Source of the DNA: Clostridia bacterium
Lineage (GTDB): Bacteria; Bacillota; Clostridia; Christensenellales; CAG-314
Direction: 5' to 3'
NCBI GenBank assembly: GCA_900769665.1
Contig: CAAGHL010000041.1
Span: 31,251-95,250, forward strand
DNA: 64,000 bases
Positions 52,868 through 62,702 of the stretch are shown here, piece after piece. Positions within the stretch are counted from its first letter, which is position 1, and the number at the start of each line of letters is the position of its first letter. Made by a program: the position numbers and the translations under genes. The notes beneath the pieces were generated by a model. It had not been told where the DNA came from. It searched no databases and saw only the letters and a program-made list of their open reading frames with translations.

Positions 52868-54958
52868 ATGACATTGCGGCAATACATCGACGCATTTGTT
52901 GCCGACGGCACTTTTCGTAGCGTTTCCGAGCGGTTTTTGCTCGCCACCGAATTGGTGTATGCGCTTACGGACGAGATAAACGAAAAGACGGTTGTCGGCA
53001 CGCAAGCGGTGTTTCTCAATCCCGACAACATCGAGCTTACCGAAGTGCAAGACGACGAAAGCGAAGTAAAAGCCTACGCCGTCGGTTTCTCCCTTGCCGA
53101 AGCTGACAAGCAAAAGCTGTTTGCCAACTACGGTTATGCCGACCCTGCGTTGTTTGTTACAAAGCCTTTGCTTGGCAAACCTCGTGCGGCGACGGAGCGA
53201 GAAGCGGTGCTGACCTCGGCAAAGTCGACTGCTTACGCCGCAAAGACGTTGGCTACCTTGCTGTTTGAAATCTACTTCGGTTTGCACCCCTTCAAAGGGC
53301 GTAGATACTTCACATCGTTGGATATTTCCCCCAATCACGACAAGGAGTTTTTCTCCGAGCCGCACAAATTCCTGCTCGACCTAAGCGAGGGCAACGACAA
53401 CCGCATTGTCAACGGTTTGCAATCTCTTGCGCTTACGCTGTGGCGCAACTCCACGCCGCAACAACAACTGTTGTGGTTGGATGTGTTTTCCGCACAAGCC
53501 AAGATGTCGCTAGCCGATTTCCTTGCACGTTGGAAGCAAGCCTATCACTACGTGTACTCCCATAGTACCGCGCCTTGCGGCGACAAACTGCCCACACTTG
53601 TGTTTGACGATGGCAACGTTGCGTTGATACTTTCCGACTACCGAGTAGGGCTAAACGAGCTGTATTGCTACCGCAGTACCTACAAGCGTTACGGTTTTTG
53701 TAGGCAAAGTTGTCACCTAACCGACGCCGAGCGCACGGTGCGTTTCCTAACAAAGGAAGTTTCCCTTGCAGTGGCGACGGAAGACAACGACACGGAACGC
53801 AAAGAGGTGTTGTTCGAGGGCAAGCAGGTGTCGCTGTCCGATTTCGGCAAGGACAGTAACCGCGTGGTGTTCGAGGTGGTGTCCGCCAAGAAAGCCAACA
53901 TCCTCGGCTTGAAGTATCTTCTTGACGCACCCATCGTGGCGGAGGTCAAGCAAGTACAAAAAATATTCAACAAGGACGGCGTTGTGCCGCTGATTGCAGG
54001 CGCACGCATAAATTTGTTGTCCGACTGCGTATTGATCGTCCCCGACGACGAGCCGCAACAACCCGAACCGCAACAGCCAAAGGACGACGTTCCTCAAACA
54101 AACGAAAGCTTGCAACCGCAGTCCGACGACATTGCTCCGCAAGTTGACAACGCTACGGACGACGACGCTCACGCTTCCGACGAGCAAACGCCGCCAAGCG
54201 ACACCGAACAACCTCGTACCGAGCAACAGCCTACTGCAATGCAACGCCCCGTAGCCGCAACCGATGTCGAGCAACGTCAAACGCCAACCGCACCGCAAGA
54301 CAACGTGCGCATGCCCGAGCCTGCGGCGGTGGACGTTACCGAACAAGCAAACAACCCGTTGCCTACGCCTACACAACAAACTACGGCAACCTTTGCCGAC
54401 GTGGCGCGCCAAACGGTAAAGCTCGACACAATCGAACTGCTACGGCTGTTTACCGACCTATGCGACAAGCTGACAGAAGCCAACAAAGGCGGTTTCCATT
54501 TCACATTTGTCGGCGAGCAATCGGTGGTGTTCGACCTTACAACGCACACGGCAAGGCTAGCCAACTTGTCCCCCGTGGGCACAACCAACGGACAAAAGCG
54601 TTTTGCAAGCTCATTCTCCGCGCCGGAAACTCAATCCCTCGGGTTGGGCATATCCCAAAACACCGACAACTTCGTGCTTGCGGCGGTAATGTTCGAGTGC
54701 ATTACTCATTTGCACCCCTATGCAGGCGCAAAGCAATTTGCCAACTACGATCACGCCGACCCCGTGTTTGTGTTCCACTCCGTCAAGGTAAACCCCAACA
54801 ACTACGATTTGGGCGAGGCAAAACAACTTTGGGTAACCGTCCCCGACGAGGTAAAGGATATGTTCCAAGCGGCGTTTGAAGTAAACTCGGCACGTCCTAC
54901 CCCCAAACAATGGAAACAGGCTTTGACCGCGTGGGCAAGCGCATTGGTAAACGAGTAA
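52868..54958 (+). CDS. Tandem kinase-C-lobe-like protein (possible pseudokinase)
   Basis: The 696-residue product starts at ATG 52868, just after GGGGGAGG; the in-frame ATG at 52844 lies before that site. Residues 1-225 and about 525-696 each resemble the C-lobe of the kinase encoded next. Compare LFEIYFGLHPFKG and VMFECITHLHPYAG here with VLLFMLLVHAHPYDG there; FSAPET matches the kinase APE motif, and FLNPDNIEL sits where the kinase has DLNPGGIFF. No glycine-rich loop, catalytic Lys or DFG-like motif is seen. Residues about 400-515 are a Pro/Gln/Asp-rich linker. No TM helix. I infer a pseudokinase scaffold or regulator for the downstream kinase. It is the first gene of the cluster, 26 bases before the kinase. 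Confidence 0.72.
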   Translation: MTLRQYIDAFVADGTFRSVSERFLLATELVYALTDEINEKTVVGTQAVFLNPDNIELTEVQDDESEVKAYAVGFSLAEADKQKLFANYGYADPALFVTKPLLGKPRAATEREAVLTSAKSTAYAAKTLATLLFEIYFGLHPFKGRRYFTSLDISPNHDKEFFSEPHKFLLDLSEGNDNRIVNGLQSLALTLWRNSTPQQQLLWLDVFSAQAKMSLADFLARWKQAYHYVYSHSTAPCGDKLPTLVFDDGNVALILSDYRVGLNELYCYRSTYKRYGFCRQSCHLTDAERTVRFLTKEVSLAVATEDNDTERKEVLFEGKQVSLSDFGKDSNRVVFEVVSAKKANILGLKYLLDAPIVAEVKQVQKIFNKDGVVPLIAGARINLLSDCVLIVPDDEPQQPEPQQPKDDVPQTNESLQPQSDDIAPQVDNATDDDAHASDEQTPPSDTEQPRTEQQPTAMQRPVAATDVEQRQTPTAPQDNVRMPEPAAVDVTEQANNPLPTPTQQTTATFADVARQTVKLDTIELLRLFTDLCDKLTEANKGGFHFTFVGEQSVVFDLTTHTARLANLSPVGTTNGQKRFASSFSAPETQSLGLGISQNTDNFVLAAVMFECITHLHPYAGAKQFANYDHADPVFVFHSVKVNPNNYDLGEAKQLWVTVPDEVKDMFQAAFEVNSARPTPKQWKQALTAWASALVNE

Positions 54959-54984
54959 AGGCAGTTACTAAGGAGAGAAATATT

Positions 54985-56373
54985 ATGGCAGCAAATAAGA
55001 GAATAAACTTCACCGACGGCAGTACCGTGGAACTTGTCGGCGACCCTAATGTTTCCGTCAAGCGCGGCGGTAGTTTGCTAGGCAAGGGCGGACAAGGCGC
55101 TGTGTATCTTGTCAAGGACTTGAAGGACGGCAAAAAGTACGCCCTCAAAATGTACTTGAAACCGCCAACAAAAGCGTTTATCGAAAACTTGCGCAGTAAC
55201 GTAATAAAGGGTGCGCCCAACGACAGCTTTTTGTGGCCGCTACGTATCACCGAGCCTATGGGCAAAAACAAGGACAACTGCGGATATTTGATGAATTTGT
55301 ATTCCTCCGACTACGCCGAGTTTGTCAAGGTGATAAAGGGCAAAGAGGTATTCCCCAGTAGAGAGATACAGCTAAACTCGTTGTTGGAATTGGTAAAGGC
55401 GTTTGAGGACTTGCACGCCAAGGGTTACAGCTACCAAGACCTAAACCCCGGCGGAATATTCTTCGATTGCAAAAACGGCAAAGTAATGGTGTGCGACAAC
55501 GACAACGTTGCGCCCTACGGACAAAATCTAGGTATACAGGGTATGTTCAAGTACATGGCGCCGGAAGTGGCAATCAGTATGTTTATGCCTGACAAACACT
55601 CCGACCGATTCAGCCTAGCGGTGTTGCTGTTTATGTTGTTGGTGCACGCTCACCCCTACGACGGCAAAGCACGCTTGCAAGGGCAAATGACTGCGGAAGT
55701 ACAAAGCCGTATATATGGTACCAACGCGGTGTTTATCTTCGACCCCAACGATACGTCTAACCGCCCCGACCCGACGGTGGACGTCAACGCACTGAAATTT
55801 TGGGATACTTTGCCCGACTTCATACAGGCACTGTTTGTCAAGACATTTACGGCAGGTATGCCTAGGGTAGGTATGACACGAGAGGAGTTGGAACGCACAC
55901 GCCAAGGACGCGCTACGGAAAAGGAATGGGGCGAAGCTTTCAACAGATGGCTTTATCAAATGGTGGAGTGTCCTAGTTGCCAAAAGGGTATATGCCCCGA
56001 CATAAAGGATGACTTTACAATTGCGGATATTACATGCCCCTACTGTAAGCGCAAGGCGCACATCGTTTTGCCGGTACTTGCCGTTTCTCGCGGAACACGT
56101 CTTGTACGTACAATGATACTTACCGACGGTATGGAAGTGGCCAAGAGCGTGGTATCTAGCGAGCGCACCAACGAAACGGCGTTTGTGGTACGTCGCAGTA
56201 AGAAGGTGGCGGATATATACGGCTTGGTAAACAATATGAGCGTGCCTTGGAAGTGTTTCCAAGAGGGGGCAAAGGACAGAGTAGTAGCTCAAAACGAAAT
56301 AGTGCCTGCGCTTAACGGCGTAAAGATAGAGTTTGACAATACCTACTTCGGCGAGATACATTACAGCAAGTAA
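54985..56373 (+). CDS. Ser/Thr protein kinase with C-terminal zinc-binding region
   Basis: The 462-residue product starts at ATG 54985 after AAGGAG. The kinase fold is complete: glycine loop GKGGQGAVY (33-41), catalytic Lys55 in YALKMY, catalytic-loop YQDLNPGG (Asp152), metal-binding DND (171-173) in place of DFG, and APE (192-194). HSDRFSLAVLLFMLLV is helix F. After the kinase, CPSC and CPYC pairs (C329/C332, C351/C354) plus C337 suggest a zinc ribbon, and a beta-rich tail of about 100 residues ends the protein. No TM helix, unlike PknB-type wall-sensing kinases. With the vWA and PP2C genes it forms the TerY-P-type phosphorylation triad. Confidence 0.9.
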   Translation: MAANKRINFTDGSTVELVGDPNVSVKRGGSLLGKGGQGAVYLVKDLKDGKKYALKMYLKPPTKAFIENLRSNVIKGAPNDSFLWPLRITEPMGKNKDNCGYLMNLYSSDYAEFVKVIKGKEVFPSREIQLNSLLELVKAFEDLHAKGYSYQDLNPGGIFFDCKNGKVMVCDNDNVAPYGQNLGIQGMFKYMAPEVAISMFMPDKHSDRFSLAVLLFMLLVHAHPYDGKARLQGQMTAEVQSRIYGTNAVFIFDPNDTSNRPDPTVDVNALKFWDTLPDFIQALFVKTFTAGMPRVGMTREELERTRQGRATEKEWGEAFNRWLYQMVECPSCQKGICPDIKDDFTIADITCPYCKRKAHIVLPVLAVSRGTRLVRTMILTDGMEVAKSVVSSERTNETAFVVRRSKKVADIYGLVNNMSVPWKCFQEGAKDRVVAQNEIVPALNGVKIEFDNTYFGEIHYSK

Positions 56374-56509
56374 GCTCTTCAAGTAGCGATGGCTTAGGTC
56401 GTCTTCGCACTAAGTAAAAGCGATTGGCGACATAAAGCAAAATAGTAGTAAAATATCGTTCGCAAATGCGGACACATACAAACGTAAATAATTATTGGAG
56501 GAAGCAACA

Positions 56510-57283
56510 ATGGCAAATTTGGAAAATGTAATGGAAGCAGGCTTTGCCCAAAGCGAAATTATCGTAATCCCCATCATCGACGTATCCGGCAGTATGAGCG
56601 GCGAACGTATCGGCATGGTCAACGACGCCATGTCGGAAGTGCCCGAGCAACTCAACACAATTAACGACGGACTTATCGATACAAGACTTCTTATCGCACC
56701 TATGGAGTTCAGTAGCGGCGCAAGCTGGTTCCAACTCAGTCACGACCAACCTGCCGAGGTGGACACCTTTGTTTGGCGCGACATGCAAGCAAGCGGTCTT
56801 ACCGACATGGGCGAGGCGTTCAAACTGCTTACCGAGAAACTTACCGTCAAGGAAAAGGGCGGTTGGATGAGCGGTCGCGGCGGTATGGCGCCGATACTTA
56901 TACTCATTTCCGACGGTGGTCCTACGGACAACTACAAGCCGCAACTGGAAATCCTCAAAAAGAGAGGTTGGTTCCGTGCCGCGCACAAATTTGCAGTGGC
57001 GGTGGGCGACGCCGACAAGGAAGTGTTGAAAGAGTTTTGTGGTTTCGACGAAGCGGTAATCGACACCAACGTCATCCGCAACAATTTGTCTTCCATCATC
57101 AAGGCGGTTGTGGTTACGGCAAGCAGTTGCGTAAGCCAATCTGCAAGCACCGTCAGCGGCGGCAACAGACCGCAAACGGTAGTGGACGATTGCCCCGACG
57201 TCAACGAGGAAAACCAACAGGAAGTCATCAAAGCCGTTACGGACGAATTGTACACAATGGACGACACCGACAATTTGTTCTAA
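56510..57283 (+). CDS. vWA-domain protein, TerY-like
   Basis: The 257-residue cytoplasmic protein has a von Willebrand A domain with a complete MIDAS: DVSGS (24-28), Thr98 in GLTDMGEAF, and Asp135 in LISDGGPTD. A Ser/Thr-rich C-terminal tail of about 60 residues contains only one Cys, so the zinc ribbon usual at the end of TerY is missing and may be supplied by the separate gene at 58297. GGAGG lies before the ATG at 56510. TerY-type vWA proteins are thought to be targets or adaptors of the linked kinase and phosphatase. Confidence 0.9.
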   Translation: MANLENVMEAGFAQSEIIVIPIIDVSGSMSGERIGMVNDAMSEVPEQLNTINDGLIDTRLLIAPMEFSSGASWFQLSHDQPAEVDTFVWRDMQASGLTDMGEAFKLLTEKLTVKEKGGWMSGRGGMAPILILISDGGPTDNYKPQLEILKKRGWFRAAHKFAVAVGDADKEVLKEFCGFDEAVIDTNVIRNNLSSIIKAVVVTASSCVSQSASTVSGGNRPQTVVDDCPDVNEENQQEVIKAVTDELYTMDDTDNLF

Positions 57284-57381
57284 TCTGCCAATGAGATAAG
57301 CAAGGCTTTGGCAACTTGCCTAAGGTGGCGTTTTGTCGCTACAAGTTGCAAATACCTTTACGACAACAACGGGAGGTTACC

Positions 57382-58272
57382 ATGAATTTGACGGAAGGTT
57401 TTTCCGTTTCCGTACGAGGCGCGGGACATATCAAAAACGGGCTGCCCATGCAGGACAAGTCCTACGCTTACTACGACGACAATATGTCCGTGGCGGTTGT
57501 TTCCGACGGTCACGGCGCGGCTAAGCACTTTCGCAGTGAGGTCGGCTCGGCAAAAGCGGTAGATGTGACAAGCAAAAAGTTGGCGGAGTTTTTCTCCATC
57601 AACCCGACGTACGAAGTTTTTTGCACCGACACGCAAGCCAAGCTCGAACGCTTGAAGTGCGCAATACTGTGCGCTTGGCAAAACGAGTTGCAACGTTACA
57701 CCGAGGCACACCCATTTACAGAAGAGGAGCTGACAACCAAGGCTTCGCCGAGATTTGTCGACAACAAGGACTACGACGTACTGCAACCCTATGGCGCAAC
57801 GTTGCTTGCCGCCCTTGTAAGCAAGGAGTACTACCTACTGCTTATGATCGGCGACGGCGCGATTGTCAAACTTACGCCGAACACAAGCGAAATGGTGACG
57901 TTTGAGGGCAAAACTGTGTACGACGACCAACCGCACTCGGCTACGGACAGTATGTGCGGACAAAACGCATTTGAAACCATGTTTTTCGCATACGGCAAAA
58001 CGTGCGACAACGTGGCGTTCGGGCTTTGTTCCGACGGCTTGTCGGAAACTTTCGTCGACGACAGCTACCTGTACAAAGTAATGCAAAACTACCTAAACTT
58101 CTACGCCGAGGAAGGTTTGGAAAAAACTCGAGAGGCGGTTGCCAATCAGTTAAATACAATTTCGGCAAAGAGCATTGCCAAGGACGACATTTCGGTGGCG
58201 TTTGCAACGCTGTCGCTGTCGGCATACGACAAGCGTGCGACGGACGATACGGCAAACGATACCGCCGACTAG
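57382..58272 (+). CDS. PP2C-family protein phosphatase
   Basis: A metal-dependent Ser/Thr phosphatase of 296 residues. I see MQDKS (Asp25), VVSDGHGAA (Asp42, Gly43), LMIGDGAIVKL and FGLCSDGLSE, all core PP2C metal motifs. GGGAGG precedes the ATG at 57382; codons upstream in frame lack a ribosome site. No TM or sensor domain. It should oppose the kinase encoded two genes upstream. The zinc-ribbon gene follows after 24 bases. Confidence 0.92.
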   Translation: MNLTEGFSVSVRGAGHIKNGLPMQDKSYAYYDDNMSVAVVSDGHGAAKHFRSEVGSAKAVDVTSKKLAEFFSINPTYEVFCTDTQAKLERLKCAILCAWQNELQRYTEAHPFTEEELTTKASPRFVDNKDYDVLQPYGATLLAALVSKEYYLLLMIGDGAIVKLTPNTSEMVTFEGKTVYDDQPHSATDSMCGQNAFETMFFAYGKTCDNVAFGLCSDGLSETFVDDSYLYKVMQNYLNFYAEEGLEKTREAVANQLNTISAKSIAKDDISVAFATLSLSAYDKRATDDTANDTAD

Positions 58273-58296
58273 CAATGCAACACAACGGAGGCAAAA

Positions 58297-58659
58297 ATGA
58301 GTGATAAAAAGATTAACGCACAAGTATTGTTGGTAAAGTGCGAGCACACGCACCAAACGTTCGGCGTGCGTATACAGGAGTTCAAACCCAGAGCGTGGGG
58401 TATGACGTGGGCATTCCCCCTTTCCGACAAGCGTGCTTCGGCGGAACACTACGGCACAACCCACGTGGAAGGTAGCTTCTCCCCTACGGACGAGTACCCC
58501 GGATGCCCTTACTGCGGCGCAATGGGATTCTTCCGTTGCGGGAACTGCGGCAAACTGACTTGCTTCAAAGGCGGCGATGAAGCGACCTGCGCACACTGCG
58601 GTCAACACTGCAAGATGAGCGGAACGTTGTCCGATTTGGACGTCGGCGACGACCTGTAA
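58297..58659 (+). CDS. Free-standing TerY-C-like zinc-ribbon protein
   Basis: The 120-residue product ends in a Cys-rich module: YPGCPYCGAMGFFRCGNCG, then KLTCFKGGDEATCAHCG, i.e. CxxC, CxxC, C and CxxC. This looks like the TerY-C zinc-binding domain that normally forms the C-terminus of TerY-type vWA proteins; here both vWA proteins lack it and it is a separate gene. The first 60 residues (LLVKCEHTHQTFGVRIQEF) are unassigned. It lies 24 bases after the PP2C gene and 13 bases before vWA2, so the three are co-translated. Likely an adaptor between phosphatase, kinase and vWA proteins. Confidence 0.8.
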   Translation: MSDKKINAQVLLVKCEHTHQTFGVRIQEFKPRAWGMTWAFPLSDKRASAEHYGTTHVEGSFSPTDEYPGCPYCGAMGFFRCGNCGKLTCFKGGDEATCAHCGQHCKMSGTLSDLDVGDDL

Positions 58660-58672
58660 CGGCAAAGCAACG

Positions 58673-59191
58673 ATGAAATATCTGTATTTTTTGGTGGATT
58701 GCTCCGGTAGTGTGGTCAGCGGCGACAGTACCCTTGTCGGACAACTTAACGACCTACTGCGCGACGCGGCGGAACGGCTTGCCGACATGGCGGAGGATAT
58801 GTTTGTATTTACCTACGCCGACGAAGCCGAACTGTATTGGACGTACTCCAAGGAGCAAACCTTTTACGACATACCGCTGGACAAATTCGGCGGTCGGTCG
58901 TCCCTTGGCAAGTGCTATGCCGCCGTTGTCAATCACATGGCAACGCTCGGCGTAGACATTGCCGACGCGGTATTGGTGCTTGTTTCCGACGGCGAGGCAA
59001 CGGACAACTACAAACGTGCCTTGGAGGAACTTGACCCCAAACACAAGGCGGTGCGTGTAGGTCTTACCCTAGGCAAGGTGACCGGCACAACGGAACGTCA
59101 CGCAAGCAGTTACAGTTTGTCATTTAACAACGGTTTCCGCGACAGGGAGAAGTTTTTGGACAAACTCGACGATTTACTAGGGCTAAATTAA
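58673..59191 (+). CDS. Second vWA-domain protein
   Basis: A minimal vWA domain of 172 residues with MIDAS DCSGS (9-13) and LVSDGEATD; the middle Thr position falls in GGRSSLGKCYAAV, where Ser replaces Thr. It is more distant from vWA1 and has no tail. It follows the zinc-ribbon gene by 13 bases. The two vWA proteins may form alternative or mixed complexes with the zinc-ribbon protein. Confidence 0.88.
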   Translation: MKYLYFLVDCSGSVVSGDSTLVGQLNDLLRDAAERLADMAEDMFVFTYADEAELYWTYSKEQTFYDIPLDKFGGRSSLGKCYAAVVNHMATLGVDIADAVLVLVSDGEATDNYKRALEELDPKHKAVRVGLTLGKVTGTTERHASSYSLSFNNGFRDREKFLDKLDDLLGLN

Positions 59192-59335
59192 CCCTGACGA
59201 ATAATTGGCAAATATGCTATTGCAAGCCGAACACGGTGCGTTTGCACCCCAAGGCTAATCGTGCATATTGCCGACAAAACGGCGTACACCGCAACAAGGT
59301 CGTATGCCTTTTGTCGTTTGACTTGAGGAAAAACA

Positions 59336-62300
59336 GTGATTACAGCTCAACCCAAAGAAATAGCTAAATATTTTCGCGAGTCGGTTGACTTCGATTTCAA
59401 GAAGAACAACATTACGTCGTATGCGCAGTTGGCGGCAAACGACGAGGCGTTTTTTACCCTGTTGGATCGCGACGCATTCGGCGCATTGCTTCACGACTGC
59501 TTGGACGACAACCAACTGACGGATATTTTTATGGACGTGTTCGACGCGGAGATGGGTATCACCAAGTTTGCCGACGAAGCCAACCGTACTTCGCCCAAAC
59601 AGTACATATCCTACTTCCTAAGCACGCCTGCCTACGCTTACCACCAAAACGACCTTGCCAAGGTGTACATTTGCTTCAATACGTGGCTGTCTTTCTTCGG
59701 CGCGGCGGTTGTGGCTACCGAGTGGACAAAGTGCCCCTATTGCGGCGGAAGCGTAATGAAAAACGGCACTTGCACCAAGTGTAAGCAAAAGACAAGCGCG
59801 GCGCTGAAAGCCGTTTCCGAACTGACAGCAATGTTGGCTAGGGAGCGCAACGGCGAACAAACGCTCAATCCGTCCTACTGGGAAACAATCACCGAGGGCG
59901 GCGAGTTTTACGCCGAGTTTAAGCGCGAGATACTTGAAATACGCCAACGCCGTCTACAAGCCGAGCGTGTTGGCAACGAAAAGGAAATTTTGGCTAAGGT
60001 GGCTGTCGCTACCAAACTTGCAGACGAGTGCATTGCGCAGATAAAGTTGCAGTCGCACACTGCCGGTGCAAGCGTTGTCGACATCGTTGCCGAGTTTACT
60101 TCCAAACGTGAGGTAGTGGAAGCGCTAGCCGTTGAACCGACCTTTTCGGCAAAAATCGACGAGGTGCGTGCCGTTGCCGATCAAGAGGCGTTTGCCGTCA
60201 AGTTTGACGAAGCGTGCAAATCGATCGTTGACATCGTGCGCAAGCTGGACGACGTGGTGTTTGACGACTCGTACAAGTCTGGCGACTTGCAAGCGTTGTT
60301 GGACAATGCCGATGAGGTGTGCGCCGTTATTTCTTCGGGTGTTGCGCAAGGCAAGGAAATTGGGAAGGACTCCAAGGTTGCCTACGACCGATTCGGCATG
60401 GATTTGCGCAGTTGCGTAGTGGCAAGACTGCAAAACCTGCGCGACAAGGCGCAGTTGGACGAAAAACAAACTCGTTTGGCGTGCGTGGTGTCGGAGCTTA
60501 GCAAGGAACTCGACGCTCAAATGAACGACAATGTCGAGGCGAGCGTGGTTGTAGCCAAGCTTGACGCAACAATCGTCAACAACGTGGAGTACGACGAATT
60601 GCGTACCGCACGCAAGGATCAGTACGACAAATTGACCGCCGAACTGTGCCAAAAGGTGCAAAAGTACGCCGACAAGCAAACTTCCGACGTGGAAAAGAGT
60701 TTCAACCGCGAGGCAAACAGATTGCTTGCCCAAGTGAAAGCGTCGCGACCTTCGCAAAAGAAGTCGTCGGCACTTTGCAAGGCGGAGGCGGCAATCAAAA
60801 ACAACCCGACGTACAAAAACTTACTAAATCTCAACTCCGCCGCCAAGCGCAAAATGGCGGACATTCGCAAGCGTATAAAGGCGCTTTCGGAAGAGGAAGT
60901 AACCTACATCAAGGACAAGCGCGCTAACGAAGCCGCACGCAAAGTGGCGGTGAAAAAGGCGGTAAAGCAAACGATAATTACCGTCGTGGTGCTTGCCGTG
61001 CTGTTTGGCGGATTTGTGCTTGCCGAGTTTGTCGGTTTGTTGCCCTTTAACGTGTTTATGGAAGTCACGGCAAGAGGCTTTAACCTTCAACCGAACAACG
61101 ACGAGGGCGACCAATGGAGTGTTTTCGGCTACGACGGCAACCAAACTCACGTGGTAGTACCGTCGAAAATGCGCAAGCAAATGCACGTCGCCGCCTACCC
61201 CGTAACAAGGGTGGAAGGATTGTTGGACGAAAACAGCAAAGTGACAATGGTGCAACTGCCCGAAACGGTGGAGTACGTCAACGGCGCGGCGTTTTCGGCG
61301 GCAACGGAATTGACGACAATTGTCCTGCGCTCGGCAACGCCTCCTCAATTAAAGGACGACGTTTTCCCCGAGGGCGTGACAATCTACGTGCCTGCAGAAA
61401 ACTACGACGAGTACATCCAAGCCGACGGCTGGATAAGCCACGAGCGCAACATTTTCCCCGATTACTACGACTACAACATGAGCGGCGAGTCCTTGACGCA
61501 CAAGGAAAAGTACGGCACCATTGTTTTGCGGTCAGAGTACGCCGGGTATGGTAGGTTGCTGTCCTATTTGACCGTTTTGAAGGACGTGGAGTTCGGTGCG
61601 CCGACGACGTTGCCCAAGCTTGTGACGGAAACGAGCGAAGTGTACTATTGGTACATCATGGATTCTGTCGGTTTTACAAGTCAGCGGTTTGTCGTCGAAC
61701 AACCGATAGAGTTTACACGTTCGCTAAAACTTGACGCAAGTTGGGCAAGACGGCAGTTCAAGGTTTCCTTTGACCTTTGCGGCGGCGTGTCCGAGGACGA
61801 CACAAGCGACGTAACTGTTTTGTACGGCGACTTTGTAAAAGGTTTTCCGCAAGTTACTCGCACGGGGTACAACTTTGTCGGTTGGTTTGACGACGACGGC
61901 AACGAAATAGTATCGTACAGTACTTCGATTACAAAGGATACCGTTTGCCACGCGCGTTGGGAAGGTTTGAAGTTTGACGTTACCTTTTTCAACGGTATCG
62001 GCTCGTCTAAAAACGGCGTTGCAACTTACGGAAGCGTATTGGAGTTTCCCGACTTTGTGCGCGATGGTTACACGCTTGTAGGCTGGACGGATATGAGCGG
62101 AAACATCGTCGACGTGACTGCGCCGTACTCGTATTTGAACAGTCAATTTTTTACGGCGCAGTGGAGAAAAATGACATTTAAGGTGCAGTTTACGGACGAC
62201 AACGGCAACGCTATCGGTACCGAACAAACCTACACTTACGGCGATACCGTGCCTTGGCAAAGTTTTGACAAGACGGGTTACAGCCTAAACGGTTGGTTGG

Positions 62301-62629
62301 ACGAGGCGACCGGCATACTGTACGAGCAAGAAACGGGCATACGTATCGTGCCTACGCAAGACGGCATGACAATCACGCTGAAAGCCGATTTGTACCTTAC
62401 TACGTATTTGATTGTCTACACCGTATACGGCGGAACGTTGCCAAACAATCCTTTGAGCTACACCGTCGAGGACGAAATTGTGTTGTTGCCGCCGCAAAAG
62501 GACGGTTACGTATTCGGCGGTTGGTACACCGATCCGACGTTTGCCGAGGAAAGTTTGATTGCGGACAATACCGTTAAAAAGGGTACCACGGGCGCACTGT
62601 ATTTGTACGCCAAGTGGATTGCGGAGTAA
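59336..62629 (+). CDS. Transmembrane protein with cytoplasmic zinc ribbon and extracellular InlB-type repeats
   Basis: The 1097-residue product begins at a GTG (59336) after GAGG. Residues about 133-152 form a zinc ribbon (CPYCGGSVMKNGTCTKCKQK). Residues about 160-540 are charged and helical, largely coiled-coil-like. One TM helix lies at about 546-568 (TIITVVVLAVLFGGFVLAEF). Outside, residues about 610-700 resemble a BspA-type leucine-rich element (VQLPETVEYVNGAAF), and about 800-1097 hold four InlB/Flg_new-type repeats (TGYNFVGWFDDDGN, DGYTLVGWTDMSGN, TGYSLNGWLDEATG, DGYVFGGWYTDPTF). No export signal other than the internal TM, so type II/III topology with the N-terminus inside is likely. 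It looks like a surface receptor for the kinase/vWA system. Confidence 0.85.
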   Translation: MITAQPKEIAKYFRESVDFDFKKNNITSYAQLAANDEAFFTLLDRDAFGALLHDCLDDNQLTDIFMDVFDAEMGITKFADEANRTSPKQYISYFLSTPAYAYHQNDLAKVYICFNTWLSFFGAAVVATEWTKCPYCGGSVMKNGTCTKCKQKTSAALKAVSELTAMLARERNGEQTLNPSYWETITEGGEFYAEFKREILEIRQRRLQAERVGNEKEILAKVAVATKLADECIAQIKLQSHTAGASVVDIVAEFTSKREVVEALAVEPTFSAKIDEVRAVADQEAFAVKFDEACKSIVDIVRKLDDVVFDDSYKSGDLQALLDNADEVCAVISSGVAQGKEIGKDSKVAYDRFGMDLRSCVVARLQNLRDKAQLDEKQTRLACVVSELSKELDAQMNDNVEASVVVAKLDATIVNNVEYDELRTARKDQYDKLTAELCQKVQKYADKQTSDVEKSFNREANRLLAQVKASRPSQKKSSALCKAEAAIKNNPTYKNLLNLNSAAKRKMADIRKRIKALSEEEVTYIKDKRANEAARKVAVKKAVKQTIITVVVLAVLFGGFVLAEFVGLLPFNVFMEVTARGFNLQPNNDEGDQWSVFGYDGNQTHVVVPSKMRKQMHVAAYPVTRVEGLLDENSKVTMVQLPETVEYVNGAAFSAATELTTIVLRSATPPQLKDDVFPEGVTIYVPAENYDEYIQADGWISHERNIFPDYYDYNMSGESLTHKEKYGTIVLRSEYAGYGRLLSYLTVLKDVEFGAPTTLPKLVTETSEVYYWYIMDSVGFTSQRFVVEQPIEFTRSLKLDASWARRQFKVSFDLCGGVSEDDTSDVTVLYGDFVKGFPQVTRTGYNFVGWFDDDGNEIVSYSTSITKDTVCHARWEGLKFDVTFFNGIGSSKNGVATYGSVLEFPDFVRDGYTLVGWTDMSGNIVDVTAPYSYLNSQFFTAQWRKMTFKVQFTDDNGNAIGTEQTYTYGDTVPWQSFDKTGYSLNGWLDEATGILYEQETGIRIVPTQDGMTITLKADLYLTTYLIVYTVYGGTLPNNPLSYTVEDEIVLLPPQKDGYVFGGWYTDPTFAEESLIADNTVKKGTTGALYLYAKWIAE

Positions 62630-62702
62630 TGGGGCAGTGTACCACGGTTTGTAGAGGCGGTTTGCTTGCAAATGTGTGACGAAAAGGAACTTACGGCAGA
62701 AA

